Positions 8,416-17,864 are shown, counted from the stretch's first letter. The stretch: 64,000 nt of DNA from Erwinia sp. 198 (GCF_003937915.1 NZ_RHUM01000009.1:124001-188000); one strand, 5' to 3'. Notes: generated by a model not told the origin, from the sequence alone. Translations and numbers: made by a program.

Positions 8416-10680
8416 TTAAGCCGGAACGCTTAGCGCCTTCTGGCTGCGCGACCAGACGCGGTGCGCGGCCATCGCGGCCAGGAATTCGCTCATCAGCACG
8501 CCTTCAGCTTTATCATCTTCGATTACGCCTTCCTCGCGCTCGCTGTCGCCCAAACCGAACTGCGATTTGAAGCGACGGGCGTCGCCGCTCAGGCCAATGA
8601 CTTTCAGATGCTTGTAGGCTTCCAGCAGGAAGTAACGGGCATCGCCGCTGAGCAGCAGCGCGTCAATGTTACCATCCGGCACGATAACCGCATCAAAGGT
8701 CAACGACGGCAGGCCGCTAAAGGTGGCGTCAATCGGCAGATTAGAACCGTCGTCGGCTCGCACCTGGCCCATATGGCGCGCCAGCAGCTTGGCGTGCACG
8801 CCCTGCGCCTTCAGCTCCTGCAAAATAGCCAGCACGTCTGCCGCCACTACGCCGTCGCTTACCAGCAGCGCCACCTGGCGGCCTTTGATTGAGCCGCTCG
8901 GTACGGCATAAAGGCTCAGGCTGGCATCTTTTTTCAGGCCGTTAACGTCTTTCGGCGGCGCGGTGTGCATCTGCTCATCGGACAGCGCGATGCCCAGGTT
9001 CTCCGCCACGCCGTTAGCCAGCGAAACGTCGATACGCACCAGATGATCCACAACGCGCTCGCGGATATAGGCACGGGCCACCTTACTCAGCTCAAAAGAG
9101 AAGGCATCAATAATGTGCTGCTGCTCAACGGGCGTCTGGCTGTTCCAGAACAGGCGCGGCTGCGAGTAGTATTCGCCGAAAGAAGGGCTGCGCTCGCGCA
9201 CTTTATGCCCTTCGATCCGCTCCTGATAGCTTTCAAATCCGCCGCGATGCGGTGCCGGCGGCGTTTCACGCGGCCAGTTATCGTTGATGGAGTTCGGCTC
9301 GTAGTTGGCCGGGTTAGTATCGATATCCGTGCGGTGCATCCCCTGACGCTGGAAATTGTGATAAGGGCAGGTCGGACGGTTAATCGGAATTTCATGGAAG
9401 TTAGGGCCGCCAAGACGGCTGATCTGCGTATCGGTATAGGAGAACAGGCGGCCCTGCAACAGCGGATCGTTGGTGAAATCCAGACCGGGCACGATGTGGC
9501 CGGGATGAAAAGCAACCTGCTCGGTCTCGGCGAAGAAGTTGTCCGGATTACGGTTCAGCACCATCTTACCGACCAGCTGCACCGGCACCAGCTCTTCCGG
9601 GATCAGCTTGGTCGCGTCCAGCAGATCGAAATCGAATTTGAATTCATCCTCTTCCGGGATCAGCTGTACGCCCAGCTCATATTCCGGATAGTCGCCCGCC
9701 TCAATGGCTTCCCACAGATCGCGGCGATGGAAATCGGGATCGCGGCCGGTGAGCTTTTGTGATTCGTCCCACAGCAGCGAAGCTTTGCCCGCTACCGGTT
9801 TCCAGTGGAAGCGCACAAAAGTCGCTTTTCCCTCGGCGTTGATAAACCGGAAGGTGTGAATGCCGAAGCCTTCCATCGTGCGGTAGCTGCGCGGTATGCC
9901 GCGATCGGACATTGCCCAAATCACATTGTGCAGCGTTTCCGGCTGTAGCGAGACGTAATCCCAGAAGGTATCGTGCGCGCTCTGGCCCTGCGGAATTTCA
10001 TTGTGCGGCTCGGGTTTTACCGCATGCACGAAGTCCGGGAATTTATGCGCGTCCTGAATAAAGAACACCGGCGTATTGTTGCCGACTAAATCGAAAACGC
10101 CTTCGTCGGTATAGAACTTGGTGGCCCAGCCGCGAATATCGCGTACGGTATCCGCCGAGCCTGCGCCGCCCTGAACGGTAGAGAAACGCACGAAAACCGG
10201 CGTCTGCTTCTCAGGATCGCGCAGGAAATCGGCCTTGGTGATATCGCTCATATCACGATAGGGCTGGAAATAGCCGTGCGCCGCTGAACCACGGGCATGG
10301 ACGATACGTTCAGGAATTCGTTCGTGGTCAAAATGGGTGATCTTTTCGCGCAGGATAAAATCTTCCAGCAGCGTCGGGCCACGGGTACCGGCACGCAGCG
10401 AGTTTTGGTCGTCAGCGATACGCGTACCCTGATTGGTAGTCAGCGGGAAATTCTCGCCGCCTTTACGGAAGGTTTCCAGCGCGTCCAGCTTGGCATTACT
10501 TGTCTCGGGCGCTTTCAGGCTGCCGGGCGCAGTAGGCTGCTTGCCGGGCGGCGTTGGCTCAGAAAGCGGCTTATGCGAGCCATCGGCGGGTGCCAGCGAA
10601 TCCATTCCCGGCTTTGCGGAATCTGGCCCGGTTAACGGGGCATTATGGGTGATTTCCTTGTTATCGGTTTCTTTCGACAT
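8416..10680 (-). CDS. katE: Monofunctional catalase HPII (KatE)
   Basis: Large-subunit clade-2 catalase (754 aa; E. coli 753) that dismutates hydrogen peroxide in the cytoplasm. [12 protein letters not shown] holds the distal catalytic His, [11 protein letters not shown] the Asn, and [15 protein letters not shown] the proximal heme Tyr. The last 150 residues are the flavodoxin-like domain typical of HPII ([18 protein letters not shown]). The N-terminal extension is Pro/Thr/Lys-rich. ATG at 10680 has AGGAG at good spacing; a GTG two codons earlier is too close to it. E. coli katE is RpoS-dependent. Confidence 0.97.
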   Translation of the reverse strand: MSKETDNKEITHNAPLTGPDSAKPGMDSLAPADGSHKPLSEPTPPGKQPTAPGSLKAPETSNAKLDALETFRKGGENFPLTTNQGTRIADDQNSLRAGTRGPTLLEDFILREKITHFDHERIPERIVHARGSAAHGYFQPYRDMSDITKADFLRDPEKQTPVFVRFSTVQGGAGSADTVRDIRGWATKFYTDEGVFDLVGNNTPVFFIQDAHKFPDFVHAVKPEPHNEIPQGQSAHDTFWDYVSLQPETLHNVIWAMSDRGIPRSYRTMEGFGIHTFRFINAEGKATFVRFHWKPVAGKASLLWDESQKLTGRDPDFHRRDLWEAIEAGDYPEYELGVQLIPEEDEFKFDFDLLDATKLIPEELVPVQLVGKMVLNRNPDNFFAETEQVAFHPGHIVPGLDFTNDPLLQGRLFSYTDTQISRLGGPNFHEIPINRPTCPYHNFQRQGMHRTDIDTNPANYEPNSINDNWPRETPPAPHRGGFESYQERIEGHKVRERSPSFGEYYSQPRLFWNSQTPVEQQHIIDAFSFELSKVARAYIRERVVDHLVRIDVSLANGVAENLGIALSDEQMHTAPPKDVNGLKKDASLSLYAVPSGSIKGRQVALLVSDGVVAADVLAILQELKAQGVHAKLLARHMGQVRADDGSNLPIDATFSGLPSLTFDAVIVPDGNIDALLLSGDARYFLLEAYKHLKVIGLSGDARRFKSQFGLGDSEREEGVIEDDKAEGVLMSEFLAAMAAHRVWSRSQKALSVPA

Positions 10681-10774
10681 GCTCACTTGCTCCTGTGATG
10701 TGTGTTTCTAACCATTAACTATAGAACAGTGCGCGAGGTACGCCCGGAAACCGAAGGGTTATGTTTAGCAGACA

Positions 10775-10799
10775 ATAAAAAGGGCCGCTGAGCGGCCCC
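10775..10799 (-). terminator. Terminator of tcyP
   Basis: On the minus strand GGGGCCGCT pairs with AGCGGCCC and is followed by TTTTTATT. The stem is almost uninterrupted. It lies about 30 bp after the tcyP stop. Confidence 0.92.
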
Positions 10800-10827
10800 T
10801 GAACAGGTTACATAAGCAACATTTTGC

Positions 10828-12225
10828 TTAACGATGCGCCAGTTCGGCTTCGTTGTCCGCTTCCGCGTCCAGCAGAGATTTATCGGTCTGCTTCAGCCAC
10901 TGACTGGTCAGCATTCCTGCCGTCATCGAACCATTAACGTTAAGCGCGGTGCGGCCCATATCGATCAGCGGTTCGATCGAAATCAGCAGCGCCACCAGCG
11001 TGACCGGCAGACCCAGCGTTGGCAGAACGATCAGCGCGGCAAAGGTCGCGCCGCCGCCCACGCCCGCTACGCCAGCAGAGCTTAGCGTAACAATGCCGAC
11101 CAGCGTGGCGATCCAGACTGGATCGAACGGGTTGATGCCTACCGTTGGTGCAACCATCACCGCCAGCATGGTGGGGTACAGCCCGGCACAGCCGTTCTGA
11201 CCGATAGTAGCGCCGAAAGAGGCTGAAAAGCTGGCGATCGATTCCGGGATGCCAAGGCGGCGGGTTTGCGCTTCCACGCTCAGCGGAATGGTCGCCGCGC
11301 TGGAGCGGCTGGTAAAAGCAAAAGTGATAACCGGCCAGACCTTGCGGAAAAAACGCTTAGGATTAACGCCGTTAACAGAAAGCAGCAGCGCGTGCACCGC
11401 AAACATAATCGCCAGACCCAGATAAGAAGCAATGACAAAACTGCCCAGCTTGACGATATCCGCCAGGTTAGAGCTGGCGACTACTTTGGTCATCAACGCC
11501 ATTACGCCGTAAGGCGTCAGCTTCATAATCAGACGCACCAGCTTCATTACCCATGCCTGAAGCACGTCGATGGCAGCCAGTACGCGTTCGCCTTTCGGTT
11601 TGTCGTCACGCAGTAAATGCAGGGCGGCGACGCCCAGGAAAGCGGCAAAAATCACTACGCTGATAATAGAGGTTGGATTGGCCCCGGTCAGATCGGCGAA
11701 AGGATTTTTCGGCACGAAAGAGAGCAGCAGCTGCGGCGCGGAAAGGTCAGCCACTTTACCGATATAGTTAGACTGAAGCGCGGACAGGCGCGCGGTTTCC
11801 TGCACGCCCTGTACCAGGCCGCTGGCGTTAAGCCCAAACAGCCAGGTAACAAAAACGCCCACCAGCGCGGAAATCGCCGTAGTGAACAGCAGCACGCCGA
11901 TAGTCAGCACGCTGATTTTGCCCAGCGACGATGCGTTATGCAAACGGGCGACGGCGCTAAGAATCGAAGCGAACACCAGCGGCATGACGATCATCTGCAA
12001 CAGCTGTACATAGCCGTTGCCGACAACGTTGAACCAGTTAATGGATTCTTTCAATACCGGGTTATCCGCACCGTAAATAGTGTGCAGGATCAACCCAAAC
12101 AGCACGCCTACGACCAGGCCCAGCAGCACTTTTTTCGCCAGGCTCCAGCTGGCATTGCCGCTTTTAGCCAGTAGCCCCAGCAGCAGAATAAACGCCGCCA
12201 GGTTTGCAATTAATGGAAAATTCAT
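10828..12225 (-). CDS. tcyP: L-cystine:proton/sodium symporter TcyP (YdjN)
   Basis: Dicarboxylate/amino-acid:cation symporter (DAACS) family member that imports L-cystine in E. coli. The 465-residue protein shows repeated transmembrane segments and the family signatures [27 protein letters not shown] and the [18 protein letters not shown] re-entrant region. The first 30 residues match YdjN closely as I recall it. It has its own terminator. It lies next to katE, as in E. coli, though cedA and ydjO are absent. Confidence 0.93.
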   Translation of the reverse strand: MNFPLIANLAAFILLLGLLAKSGNASWSLAKKVLLGLVVGVLFGLILHTIYGADNPVLKESINWFNVVGNGYVQLLQMIVMPLVFASILSAVARLHNASSLGKISVLTIGVLLFTTAISALVGVFVTWLFGLNASGLVQGVQETARLSALQSNYIGKVADLSAPQLLLSFVPKNPFADLTGANPTSIISVVIFAAFLGVAALHLLRDDKPKGERVLAAIDVLQAWVMKLVRLIMKLTPYGVMALMTKVVASSNLADIVKLGSFVIASYLGLAIMFAVHALLLSVNGVNPKRFFRKVWPVITFAFTSRSSAATIPLSVEAQTRRLGIPESIASFSASFGATIGQNGCAGLYPTMLAVMVAPTVGINPFDPVWIATLVGIVTLSSAGVAGVGGGATFAALIVLPTLGLPVTLVALLISIEPLIDMGRTALNVNGSMTAGMLTSQWLKQTDKSLLDAEADNEAELAHR

Positions 12226-12382
12226 CCCCAGATCTCCTTTTTTGACGAGGCATCAGCGGCCTCGTCAGTAAGCTATTTTTATTGCGTATCGGATACGCGT
12301 TGGGGCGATGGTAGCAGCTCGCGGAGAGACGCCCATATAATCAAAAGGAATAGTTTATAATTTATTGAATAAAATCGGTGGC

Positions 12383-12973
12383 TTATTGCGCTATCTGGTG
12401 GTTTATAAAACGCGTGACGCTGTTTTGCACCCGATCGATCGTCTCCAGGGGCCAGCTTGCCGCACCAAAAGAGGGCGATCCGGCCGGGAACCATAACGCC
12501 AGTGCAACCAGCGTCAGGCAGAGCATACGCTCCATCTGATTGCCGTTGCGGCTGTGCAGCAGCGGCAGGCGAAAACGCCAGCGGCAGGGCCACAGCAGCG
12601 GTACGCCGGCAGGCGTAAGCATATCCGCAACAATATGGCTGAGGTAGCCCAGCACCATGCCCTGAAAGACATCGGCGGGCAGTACCCATTCCTGCGGCAG
12701 TTTTAGCTGAAGCAGCGCCACGCCACCGATGACGGCCAGCAGGCTGTGGGTAAAGCCCCGATGCCCAAAGGCGCGCGCAATGGGCTGCGACAGCCAGCGA
12801 AAACGCTGACCAAGGGTAGAGCGCGGGTGATCGATATCCGGCAGCAGGCAGGTAAGCAGCGTGGCGGGAATAACGTGCCACCAGTCGCCATCACCAAGAA
12901 CGGGCGTCAGGTCGGCGCGCTTGGCAAAAATCGCGCTGGCGATAGCAAAAATAACGTGGCCTTCGGCCGTCAT
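12383..12973 (-). CDS. ydjM: Membrane-bound metal-dependent hydrolase family protein YdjM
   Basis: SOS-inducible inner-membrane protein of the YdjM/DUF457 family; its biochemical role is not established. The 196-residue protein carries the family's His/Asp pattern (TAEGHVIFA near the N-terminus, LLPDIDHPRSTLG, FGHRGFTHSLL, LGYLSHIVADMLTPAG), which looks like a membrane-embedded metal site. Two LexA-type sites lie 20-57 bp upstream of the start. E. coli ydjM is likewise under double LexA control. Confidence 0.93.
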   Translation of the reverse strand: MTAEGHVIFAIASAIFAKRADLTPVLGDGDWWHVIPATLLTCLLPDIDHPRSTLGQRFRWLSQPIARAFGHRGFTHSLLAVIGGVALLQLKLPQEWVLPADVFQGMVLGYLSHIVADMLTPAGVPLLWPCRWRFRLPLLHSRNGNQMERMLCLTLVALALWFPAGSPSFGAASWPLETIDRVQNSVTRFINHQIAQ

Positions 12974-12992
12974 GGAAAACGCTCGGTAACTG

Positions 12993-13012
12993 AACTGTCA
13001 ATGCATCCAGTA
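12993..13012 (-). promoter_or_regulatory. LexA box 1 of ydjM
   Basis: AACTGTCAATGCATCCAGTA has CTG-N10-CAG with correct flanks. It starts 20 bp upstream of the ydjM ATG. Confidence 0.8.
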
Positions 13013-13030
13013 TAGGGGATATATACAGTA
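13011..13030 (-). promoter_or_regulatory. LexA box 2 of ydjM (half-degenerate)
   Basis: TATAGGGGATATATACAGTA keeps the right half ATATATACAGTA perfectly, while the left CTG is lost. It abuts box 1 (2-bp overlap). Tandem LexA sites are known at E. coli ydjM. Confidence 0.55.
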
Positions 13031-13337
13031 GAATAAATATGTGACGCTGTAACGAAAGGTTAATATTTTCTTTACGTCTGTGCGTTAACCACCGGTGAAT
13101 AAACGTAGCGGTCGCCGCTAGTATAAGCTGGCAGGCGACGTAATGGCATCAGTACTGTTGATTGAGAGGCTGAACGTGCAAAGGCCTCCATTTTATTGCC
13201 GGGTGAAAAATAGCATCAGGCTGTATCTGTTTATTAACATTCAGCGGCCGGGAAACCGCAGGGTTAACATTTCATTCTGCGCAAAGAAGCCGTACCGCCC
13301 GGCCAGTTTACGGCAGGGCGGAAAGCGTGCACTCATG
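13031..13337. other. ydjM-hxpB intergenic region
   Basis: About 307 bp with no convincing gene. Short reading frames here have no ribosome site. A weak GC hairpin (CCGCCC...GGGCGG near 13297-13321) could serve hxpB as a terminator but lacks a T-run. Nothing else recognised. Confidence 0.5.
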
Positions 13338-14009
13338 TTACTTGCCAAGCAGATGCTTGCTGCCCAGCCCGGTGAGCGAGGTCAGTTTGGCGTCGGCCAG
13401 CGCCCAGCGCGCATCATCGGCATAGATAGCCGCAGGCACCACGATTGAGCGCATCCTCGCGGCTTTAGTCGCAATCATACCGTTCACGGAGTCTTCCAGC
13501 GTAACGCAGTTAAGCGGATCGATGCCAAGACGGGCGGCCGCGTCCAGATAGACCTGCGGATGCGGTTTGCTGTACGGCAGCGATTCTGCCGAGGCCAGCA
13601 CTTCGAAATAGTGGCGCAGGCCGAACATCGCCAGCACCTTTTCCTGCATAAAAAGCGGCGAGGCGGAAGCCAGCCCAATTTTCAGCCCTTCCGCCTGGCA
13701 CAGTTTCAGCGCCAGCTCCACGCCGGGCAGCAGCGGCCGCGCCTCCTCGATCAACGTCAGCGCGCGGGTAAGAATACGCTGCGTTACTTCCTCCTGCGAC
13801 GGCCCGATCCAGGGTAGCGTTTCATACCACATGCGCACAACCTGATCGATGCGCAGGCCTACCGTATCCGGCATCTCGCTTCTGCGGGAAAGATCGACAT
13901 CCAGCGTAGCGAAAACGTCCAGCTCCGCACGTTCCCATAGCGGTTCAGAATCAATTAGTAACCCATCCATATCAAAAATTGCGGCTAGCACTGGGCGTGA
14001 ATAAGACAT
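13338..14009 (-). CDS. hxpB: Hexitol/2-deoxyglucose-6-phosphatase HxpB (YniC)
   Basis: HAD-superfamily sugar phosphatase. The 223-residue protein has motif I FDMDGLLIDSEPLW near residues 12-25 (nucleophile and acid Asp). Motif II is the Ser in GLASASPL, motif III the Lys in YSKPHPQVY, and motif IV VTLEDSVNGM. Length and sequence match E. coli YniC. It is divergent from yniB, with a 165-bp intergenic region. Confidence 0.95.
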   Translation of the reverse strand: MSYSRPVLAAIFDMDGLLIDSEPLWERAELDVFATLDVDLSRRSEMPDTVGLRIDQVVRMWYETLPWIGPSQEEVTQRILTRALTLIEEARPLLPGVELALKLCQAEGLKIGLASASPLFMQEKVLAMFGLRHYFEVLASAESLPYSKPHPQVYLDAAARLGIDPLNCVTLEDSVNGMIATKAARMRSIVVPAAIYADDARWALADAKLTSLTGLGSKHLLGK

Positions 14010-14174
14010 AATGCGGCTCCGTCAGCAGTTTTCTGACACCTTAACATGAAGTTAACAGCCAGAGCATCGCGGACGTTAATTTGCCTTTCCTCTTACCGGC
14101 AACACTTTTTTCAGGCAGATTTTGCCAGGCGAGGGTAAACTTACAGCCCTCACAGCATAAGGACAGGAGAAAGC

Positions 14175-14714
14175 ATGACTTATCAACAGGCTGGAAGAGT
14201 CGCGATATTGAAGCGGATCGCCGGCTGGATTATCTTTATTCCCGCGCTGATTTCCACGCTGGTTTCACTGATGCGTTTTCTTGAAGTGAGTCGTGAAAAG
14301 CGCGAAGGGATCAATGCGGTAATGCAGGATTTTTCTCACGTGATGATCGATATGATCCGCTTCAATACCGGCTTTTTAAACGCCTTTTGGCATAATTCAC
14401 CGGTGCCGGATTTTAATCAGGGCGGCAACTGGCTGTTCTGGCTGATCTATATACTGATTTTCGTCGGGCTGGCGCTACAGGCCTCCGGCGCCAGAATGTG
14501 GCGACAGTCCCGGCATCTGCGTGAAGGCATTGAGGATCAGATGATCCTGGAAAAGGCAAAAGGTGAAGAAGGGCGCAGCCGCCAGCAGCTGGAAGAAAAA
14601 ATCGTGGTGCCGCGACACACCATTCTTCTGCAGTTTTTTCCGCTGTACGTGTTGCCCATCCTGATAGCTGTCGCGGGCTATTTTGTGCTTAAGCTGGCAG
14701 GCTTTATCAGCTGA
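14175..14714 (+). CDS. yniB: Inner-membrane protein YniB
   Basis: A 179-residue protein (E. coli about 178) of unknown function. It has three apparent hydrophobic spans: IAGWIIFIPALISTLVSLM near the start, LFWLIYILIFVGLALQASGA in the middle and FPLYVLPILIAVAGYFVLKL at the end. A charged helical stretch (LREGIEDQMILEKAKGEEGR) lies between spans 2 and 3. AGGAG precedes the ATG. Neighbours hxpB and yniA are the same as in E. coli. Confidence 0.92.
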   Translation: MTYQQAGRVAILKRIAGWIIFIPALISTLVSLMRFLEVSREKREGINAVMQDFSHVMIDMIRFNTGFLNAFWHNSPVPDFNQGGNWLFWLIYILIFVGLALQASGARMWRQSRHLREGIEDQMILEKAKGEEGRSRQQLEEKIVVPRHTILLQFFPLYVLPILIAVAGYFVLKLAGFIS

Positions 14715-14719
14715 CGGCT

Positions 14720-15613
14720 CTACGCCGGCCGGGCAAACTGTTTGCCCGCCTCCGCCTGGTCCAGCAGGGTGCCAACCGCCCGCTGGGCTTCCTTCAGCCA
14801 TTCGCCGCCGAAAACGTTTGCCCGATTAAGCAGATAGTAGAGCTGATAAACCGGTTGACGCTGCTGGTAATCGCGAGGTAGCGGCCATACCGACTCATAG
14901 CCCGCCATAATCTCCTGCGGCAGCTCCGGAAACCAGGGCAGCATCGCCAGATCGCACTCTCTGTCGCCCCAGTAACAGGCCGGATCGAACACGCAGGGCC
15001 CTTCAGCCGCCGTCGCGCAGTTTGCCGGCCAGAGATCGCCATGCAGCAACGAAGGCTGAGGATGATGCGAGTCGAGCACCTCTCTGGCGCAGCGCACGAT
15101 CAGATCGATATCGCCATACTGCACGCCTTTTTCCTCCGCGAGCTGAAGCTGCCAGCCGATACGCTGCTCGGCAAAAAAGACCGACCAGCGTTTGAGCCAG
15201 CTGTTAGGCTGCGGCGACGTTTTGATATTGTTATCGAAATCCAGACCGAACTGCGGCTGATCGCTCCACTGGTGAAGGCGCGCCAGCTGTTGGCCAAGCT
15301 GATGGGCGCTTTGCGCATGGAGCGGCGAAAGGGGAAGATACTCCAGCAGTAAAAAGCTGACGTCCCGATCGCAACCTACGCCGTAGACATCCGGCACGCG
15401 GATGGCGCCGGTACGCTTCAAAAGCTGAAGCTGATCGGCTTCCCAGGTAAAAAGATCGAGCATCTCACGGCCGTTACATTTAACAAAAACGTCGCGATCG
15501 CCGTAGCGGATGCGCCACGCCGGATGCACATCGCCTCCTGGCAACGCTGTACGCTGGCTGATTTCAGCATCACCTGACTGCTCACTCAACAGACGACCAA
15601 TGGCTGACCACAT
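14720..15613 (-). CDS. yniA: Fructosamine-kinase-family protein YniA
   Basis: Putative small-molecule kinase of the fructosamine/ketosamine-3-kinase family (297 aa; E. coli 286), related to protein-kinase-like phosphotransferases. SLLHGDLWPANC holds the catalytic Asp, and FDPACYWGDRECDLAML holds the metal-binding DPA motif and adjacent acidic residues. The N-terminal LPGGDVHPAWRIRYGD is the nucleotide-binding part. Its 3' end is 5 bp from the convergent yniB stop, so the two transcripts may interfere. Confidence 0.93.
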   Translation of the reverse strand: MWSAIGRLLSEQSGDAEISQRTALPGGDVHPAWRIRYGDRDVFVKCNGREMLDLFTWEADQLQLLKRTGAIRVPDVYGVGCDRDVSFLLLEYLPLSPLHAQSAHQLGQQLARLHQWSDQPQFGLDFDNNIKTSPQPNSWLKRWSVFFAEQRIGWQLQLAEEKGVQYGDIDLIVRCAREVLDSHHPQPSLLHGDLWPANCATAAEGPCVFDPACYWGDRECDLAMLPWFPELPQEIMAGYESVWPLPRDYQQRQPVYQLYYLLNRANVFGGEWLKEAQRAVGTLLDQAEAGKQFARPA

Positions 15614-15723
15614 AGCGGTTTCCTCTTTTTCGCTGTGACTTGCTGCGGGACATGCTGATACTAACGCTTAAATAATAGACAAAACCAGTGTTTACGTAAT
15701 GAACAACGTATTTTTACAAAACG

Positions 15724-16017
15724 CTAGTTTCCGCTTTTCTGCTGAAACGCTTCCCAGCGCTGCACTTCCACCTCCGGCTTTTCGCCCAGCACGATTTCAC
15801 CCAGGTTGATTGCCTGTTCGCGTATCTGCTCTGCGTTCAGCGCGCTGACGATGCCGAAACTGTTTGTGCCCAGCTCGTGCGGGTGGCCTTCCTTGTCGTG
15901 CAGTGAGGTGGTAAAACCGCCGTTGGCGAGAGCGCTGTTCAGTTCCAGGACATCGCTAAGCCCTTCATCTTTAAAACGGAAAGTGACGACATATTGCTCA
16001 ATATCAGACGAAACCAT
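15724..16017 (-). CDS. ydiZ: YdiZ, GhoS-like small protein
   Basis: A 97-residue protein upstream of yniA on the same strand, the position of ydiZ in E. coli. It also resembles the antitoxin endoribonuclease GhoS: both have YVV(T/S)F early, then a GF(T/S)(T/S) element, an HDKEG/DEYG turn with a following (N)SF(G/A)I and an LxAxxI segment. GhoS cleaves ghoT mRNA, but I find no GhoT-like membrane peptide in the flanks. E. coli pfkB, which normally follows on the other side, is absent. Gene name is from synteny; an RNase role is only inference. Confidence 0.75.
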   Translation of the reverse strand: MVSSDIEQYVVTFRFKDEGLSDVLELNSALANGGFTTSLHDKEGHPHELGTNSFGIVSALNAEQIREQAINLGEIVLGEKPEVEVQRWEAFQQKSGN

Positions 16018-16447
16018 GATGAACTCCTTTGTTTATCTTCTTCTTTTTAGCATAGTTCATCATCGCTTTTTATCAGCCCGCTATCGGGCTTAACGCTTGT
16101 GGAAGCTGTTTTAGCGAGCAGATAAAGCTTCAGGCGGCCGAAAAATCCTGACAGGACGTTCATATTCAGCAATAAAACAGCGAGGTTACATTACTACGTA
16201 ACATGCAATGATTTGACATATTTATGTCTACCGAAAGTCAGGCTGGCAAAGTACATGCAAGGAAAAGCGGGCTACGCAGGGAGACGCTGGTAAGAATACT
16301 CCCATTTAGCGTCGGGGGAGCCTGATCCATAAGCATTCGAAAGGGTTTAACAAAATGTTACTATTCTTTCAATAAAAGAGATTGAACGCCCGGTAAAACT
16401 CTTCAGACTCATCTCTTTTCAATTCTCAGTGGTATGGATCTTATTTA
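16018..16447. other. ydiZ-ydiY intergenic region (no pfkB)
   Basis: About 430 bp with no coding sequence I can support. It lies where E. coli carries pfkB. A short hairpin AGCCCG-CTAT-CGGGCT (16075-16090) lies in the ydiZ leader. Promoters for ydiZ and ydiY must be here, but no hexamer pair is convincing. Confidence 0.6.
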
Positions 16448-17203
16448 ATGAAAGCGCTTAACAAGTTGTCGGCAGTTCTTTTACTTTCCGGCGGAGTATT
16501 TTGTCATCAGGCACTGGCGGACAACAATGTTTTTACCGTCATGGACGATCCCTCTACGGCCAAAAAGAACTTTGAAGGCAATGCGGCGGCGGGTTACCTT
16601 GCTCAGACCGGTAACACTACCAGCTCCTCGCTGACGGCCAGCACCAATATGACCTGGTATCAGAACCAAATGGCCTACAGCCTGTGGGGCAACGCCAGCA
16701 ACACTTCTTCCAACGATGAGCGTTCTTCTGAAACCTACCAGGTTGGCGGCCGTTCGCGTTATAACCTGAATCCGTCCGATTACCTGTTTGGCCAGGCCAG
16801 CTGGTTAAGCGATCGTTTCAACGGCTACGATGGCCGCTCTATTCTGGCTGCCGGTTACGGTCGTCAGATCCTGAACGGCCCGGTGCATTCGCTGCGTCTG
16901 GAAGCCGGTCCAGGCGTACGCTATGACGATTACCACGATGGCGGTCATGAAACCCAGGCGCTGGCTTACGGCGCGGCCAGCTACCAGTGGCAGCTGACCG
17001 ACACCACTAAGTTTATCCAGGGCGTTTCCGTACTGGGTAGCGATGACACCACGGTGAACTCCGAAACCGGTTTGCAGGTGGCGATTAACTCCCACTTCTC
17101 GCTGAAGATGGCCTATAACGTGACCTGGAACCAGAACCCGCCGTCATCCGCGCCGGATAAAACCGATACCAAAACCACTATCCAGCTTTCTTACGCTATG
17201 TAA
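16448..17203 (+). CDS. ydiY: YdiY, DUF481 outer-membrane-type protein
   Basis: A 251-residue acid-inducible protein in E. coli. It has a signal peptide ending near HQALA-D, then an amphipathic beta-rich body with alternating aromatic residues (YQNQMAYSLWGNA, SDYLFGQASWLSDRF) that ends in TTIQLSYAM. A terminal hydrophobic strand of this kind is typical of DUF481 salt-induced outer-membrane barrel proteins. Function is unknown. A hairpin (GGGCCAC/GTGGCCC at 17214-17233) follows the stop. This is the last conserved gene before the accessory island. Confidence 0.92.
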   Translation: MKALNKLSAVLLLSGGVFCHQALADNNVFTVMDDPSTAKKNFEGNAAAGYLAQTGNTTSSSLTASTNMTWYQNQMAYSLWGNASNTSSNDERSSETYQVGGRSRYNLNPSDYLFGQASWLSDRFNGYDGRSILAAGYGRQILNGPVHSLRLEAGPGVRYDDYHDGGHETQALAYGAASYQWQLTDTTKFIQGVSVLGSDDTTVNSETGLQVAINSHFSLKMAYNVTWNQNPPSSAPDKTDTKTTIQLSYAM

Positions 17204-17233
17204 AAAGCCTGCCGGGCCACGTTTCTGTGGCCC

Positions 17234-17534
17234 GCTTAGCCGCTGCTTCCGGCTCGTCACGTTTGCAGAAAGAGTACATCCATTAAGCAACTCTCCGCTG
17301 GCTTGCTGCCCACGCCAGCCGCTCTGCAGGCAGCCGCGGTAGCTGACTCCTGAACTCTGGTAAAAAAATGTCCCGATGGTCAGGCCGGGGCGGTGCGTTT
17401 TAGATGAGAAAATGCAGCTGTAAGTTTTAGCAACGGCTCAGGCGTTTTTTCCCCAGAATGTTGGCGTGGTCTGACCTGCTCATGAAAATTTGCGTTAACT
17501 ACCGCTTACGCTTGCCGTTATTTCAGGAGCTGCC
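17234..17534. other. Left edge of the accessory island, no gene seen
   Basis: About 300 bp between the ydiY hairpin and the first short ORFs. No recognisable gene, repeat or RNA. Conserved synteny with E. coli stops here and resumes at thrS. Confidence 0.5.
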
Positions 17535-17600
17535 ATGATTGACACTCATGCAAATTTGCACGGCCAAAACGGGAATATTTATGTGCCGTATAGAATTTAA
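17535..17600 (+). CDS. Possible 21-residue leader ORF
   Basis: ATG preceded by AGGAG at ideal spacing, encoding MIDTHANLHGQNGNIYVPYRI. It overlaps the start of the zinc-ribbon ORF (17581) in another frame, as in translationally coupled phage genes. It is far too short to identify by sequence alone, and the ribosome site is the only positive evidence. Confidence 0.35.
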   Translation: MIDTHANLHGQNGNIYVPYRI

Positions 17601-17748
17601 ATGCCCTTACTGTGGGGCAAAAAAATTTATTTTTACCACCAACAGTAAAAAGGAAAATACTGGTCATGGGGCTATTTGCTGCGGCTGTGGGAGGCGGGCA
17701 ACTCCCCGTTGCGTCCTCCTCAAAAGTCAGCCTCAACGCGCTGTTTAA
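17581..17748 (+). CDS. Small zinc-ribbon protein, probably phage-derived
   Basis: A 55-residue protein (a further in-frame ATG lies 14 codons upstream at 17539). FKCPYCGAKKF and ICCGCGRR give two CxxC knuckles 24 residues apart, the spacing of a rubredoxin-like zinc ribbon. Short zinc-ribbon proteins of this type are common near the antiterminator/lysis boundary of lambdoid prophages, and the tRNA-like sequence just downstream fits that setting. No specific family was recognised; nucleic-acid binding is the usual role of such folds. Confidence 0.5.
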   Translation: MCRIEFKCPYCGAKKFIFTTNSKKENTGHGAICCGCGRRATPRCVLLKSQPQRAV

Positions 17749-17791
17749 TAAATAATATCATGTGGCCTGGCGACGTCTTACCCATAACAAA

Positions 17792-17864
17792 ACGGGCGTG
17801 GTATAACGGTATTACGCCAGCCAACAGGCTGTTGATGCAGGTTCAAGTCCTGCTGCCCGTTCCA
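17792..17864 (+). pseudogene. tRNA-like sequence with a non-canonical anticodon arm
   Basis: The 73 nt fold as a cloverleaf. Acceptor ACGGGCG pairs with TGCCCGT (one G-U), followed by discriminator T and an encoded CCA. The D arm is GTAT/TTAC around AACGGTA. The T arm GCAGG/CCTGC is perfect around TTCAAGT. Between them only 20 nt remain; the best anticodon stem (CCAGC/GCTGT) leaves a 6-nt loop CAACAG without U33, so no valid anticodon can be read. Probably a degenerate phage-borne tRNA, most like tRNA-Gly in overall frame. Confidence 0.5.

Noticed and set aside
15614..16447. GhoT-like toxin peptide beside the GhoS-like ydiZ
   Set aside because: Scanned both flanks for a short hydrophobic peptide with a ribosome site and found none.
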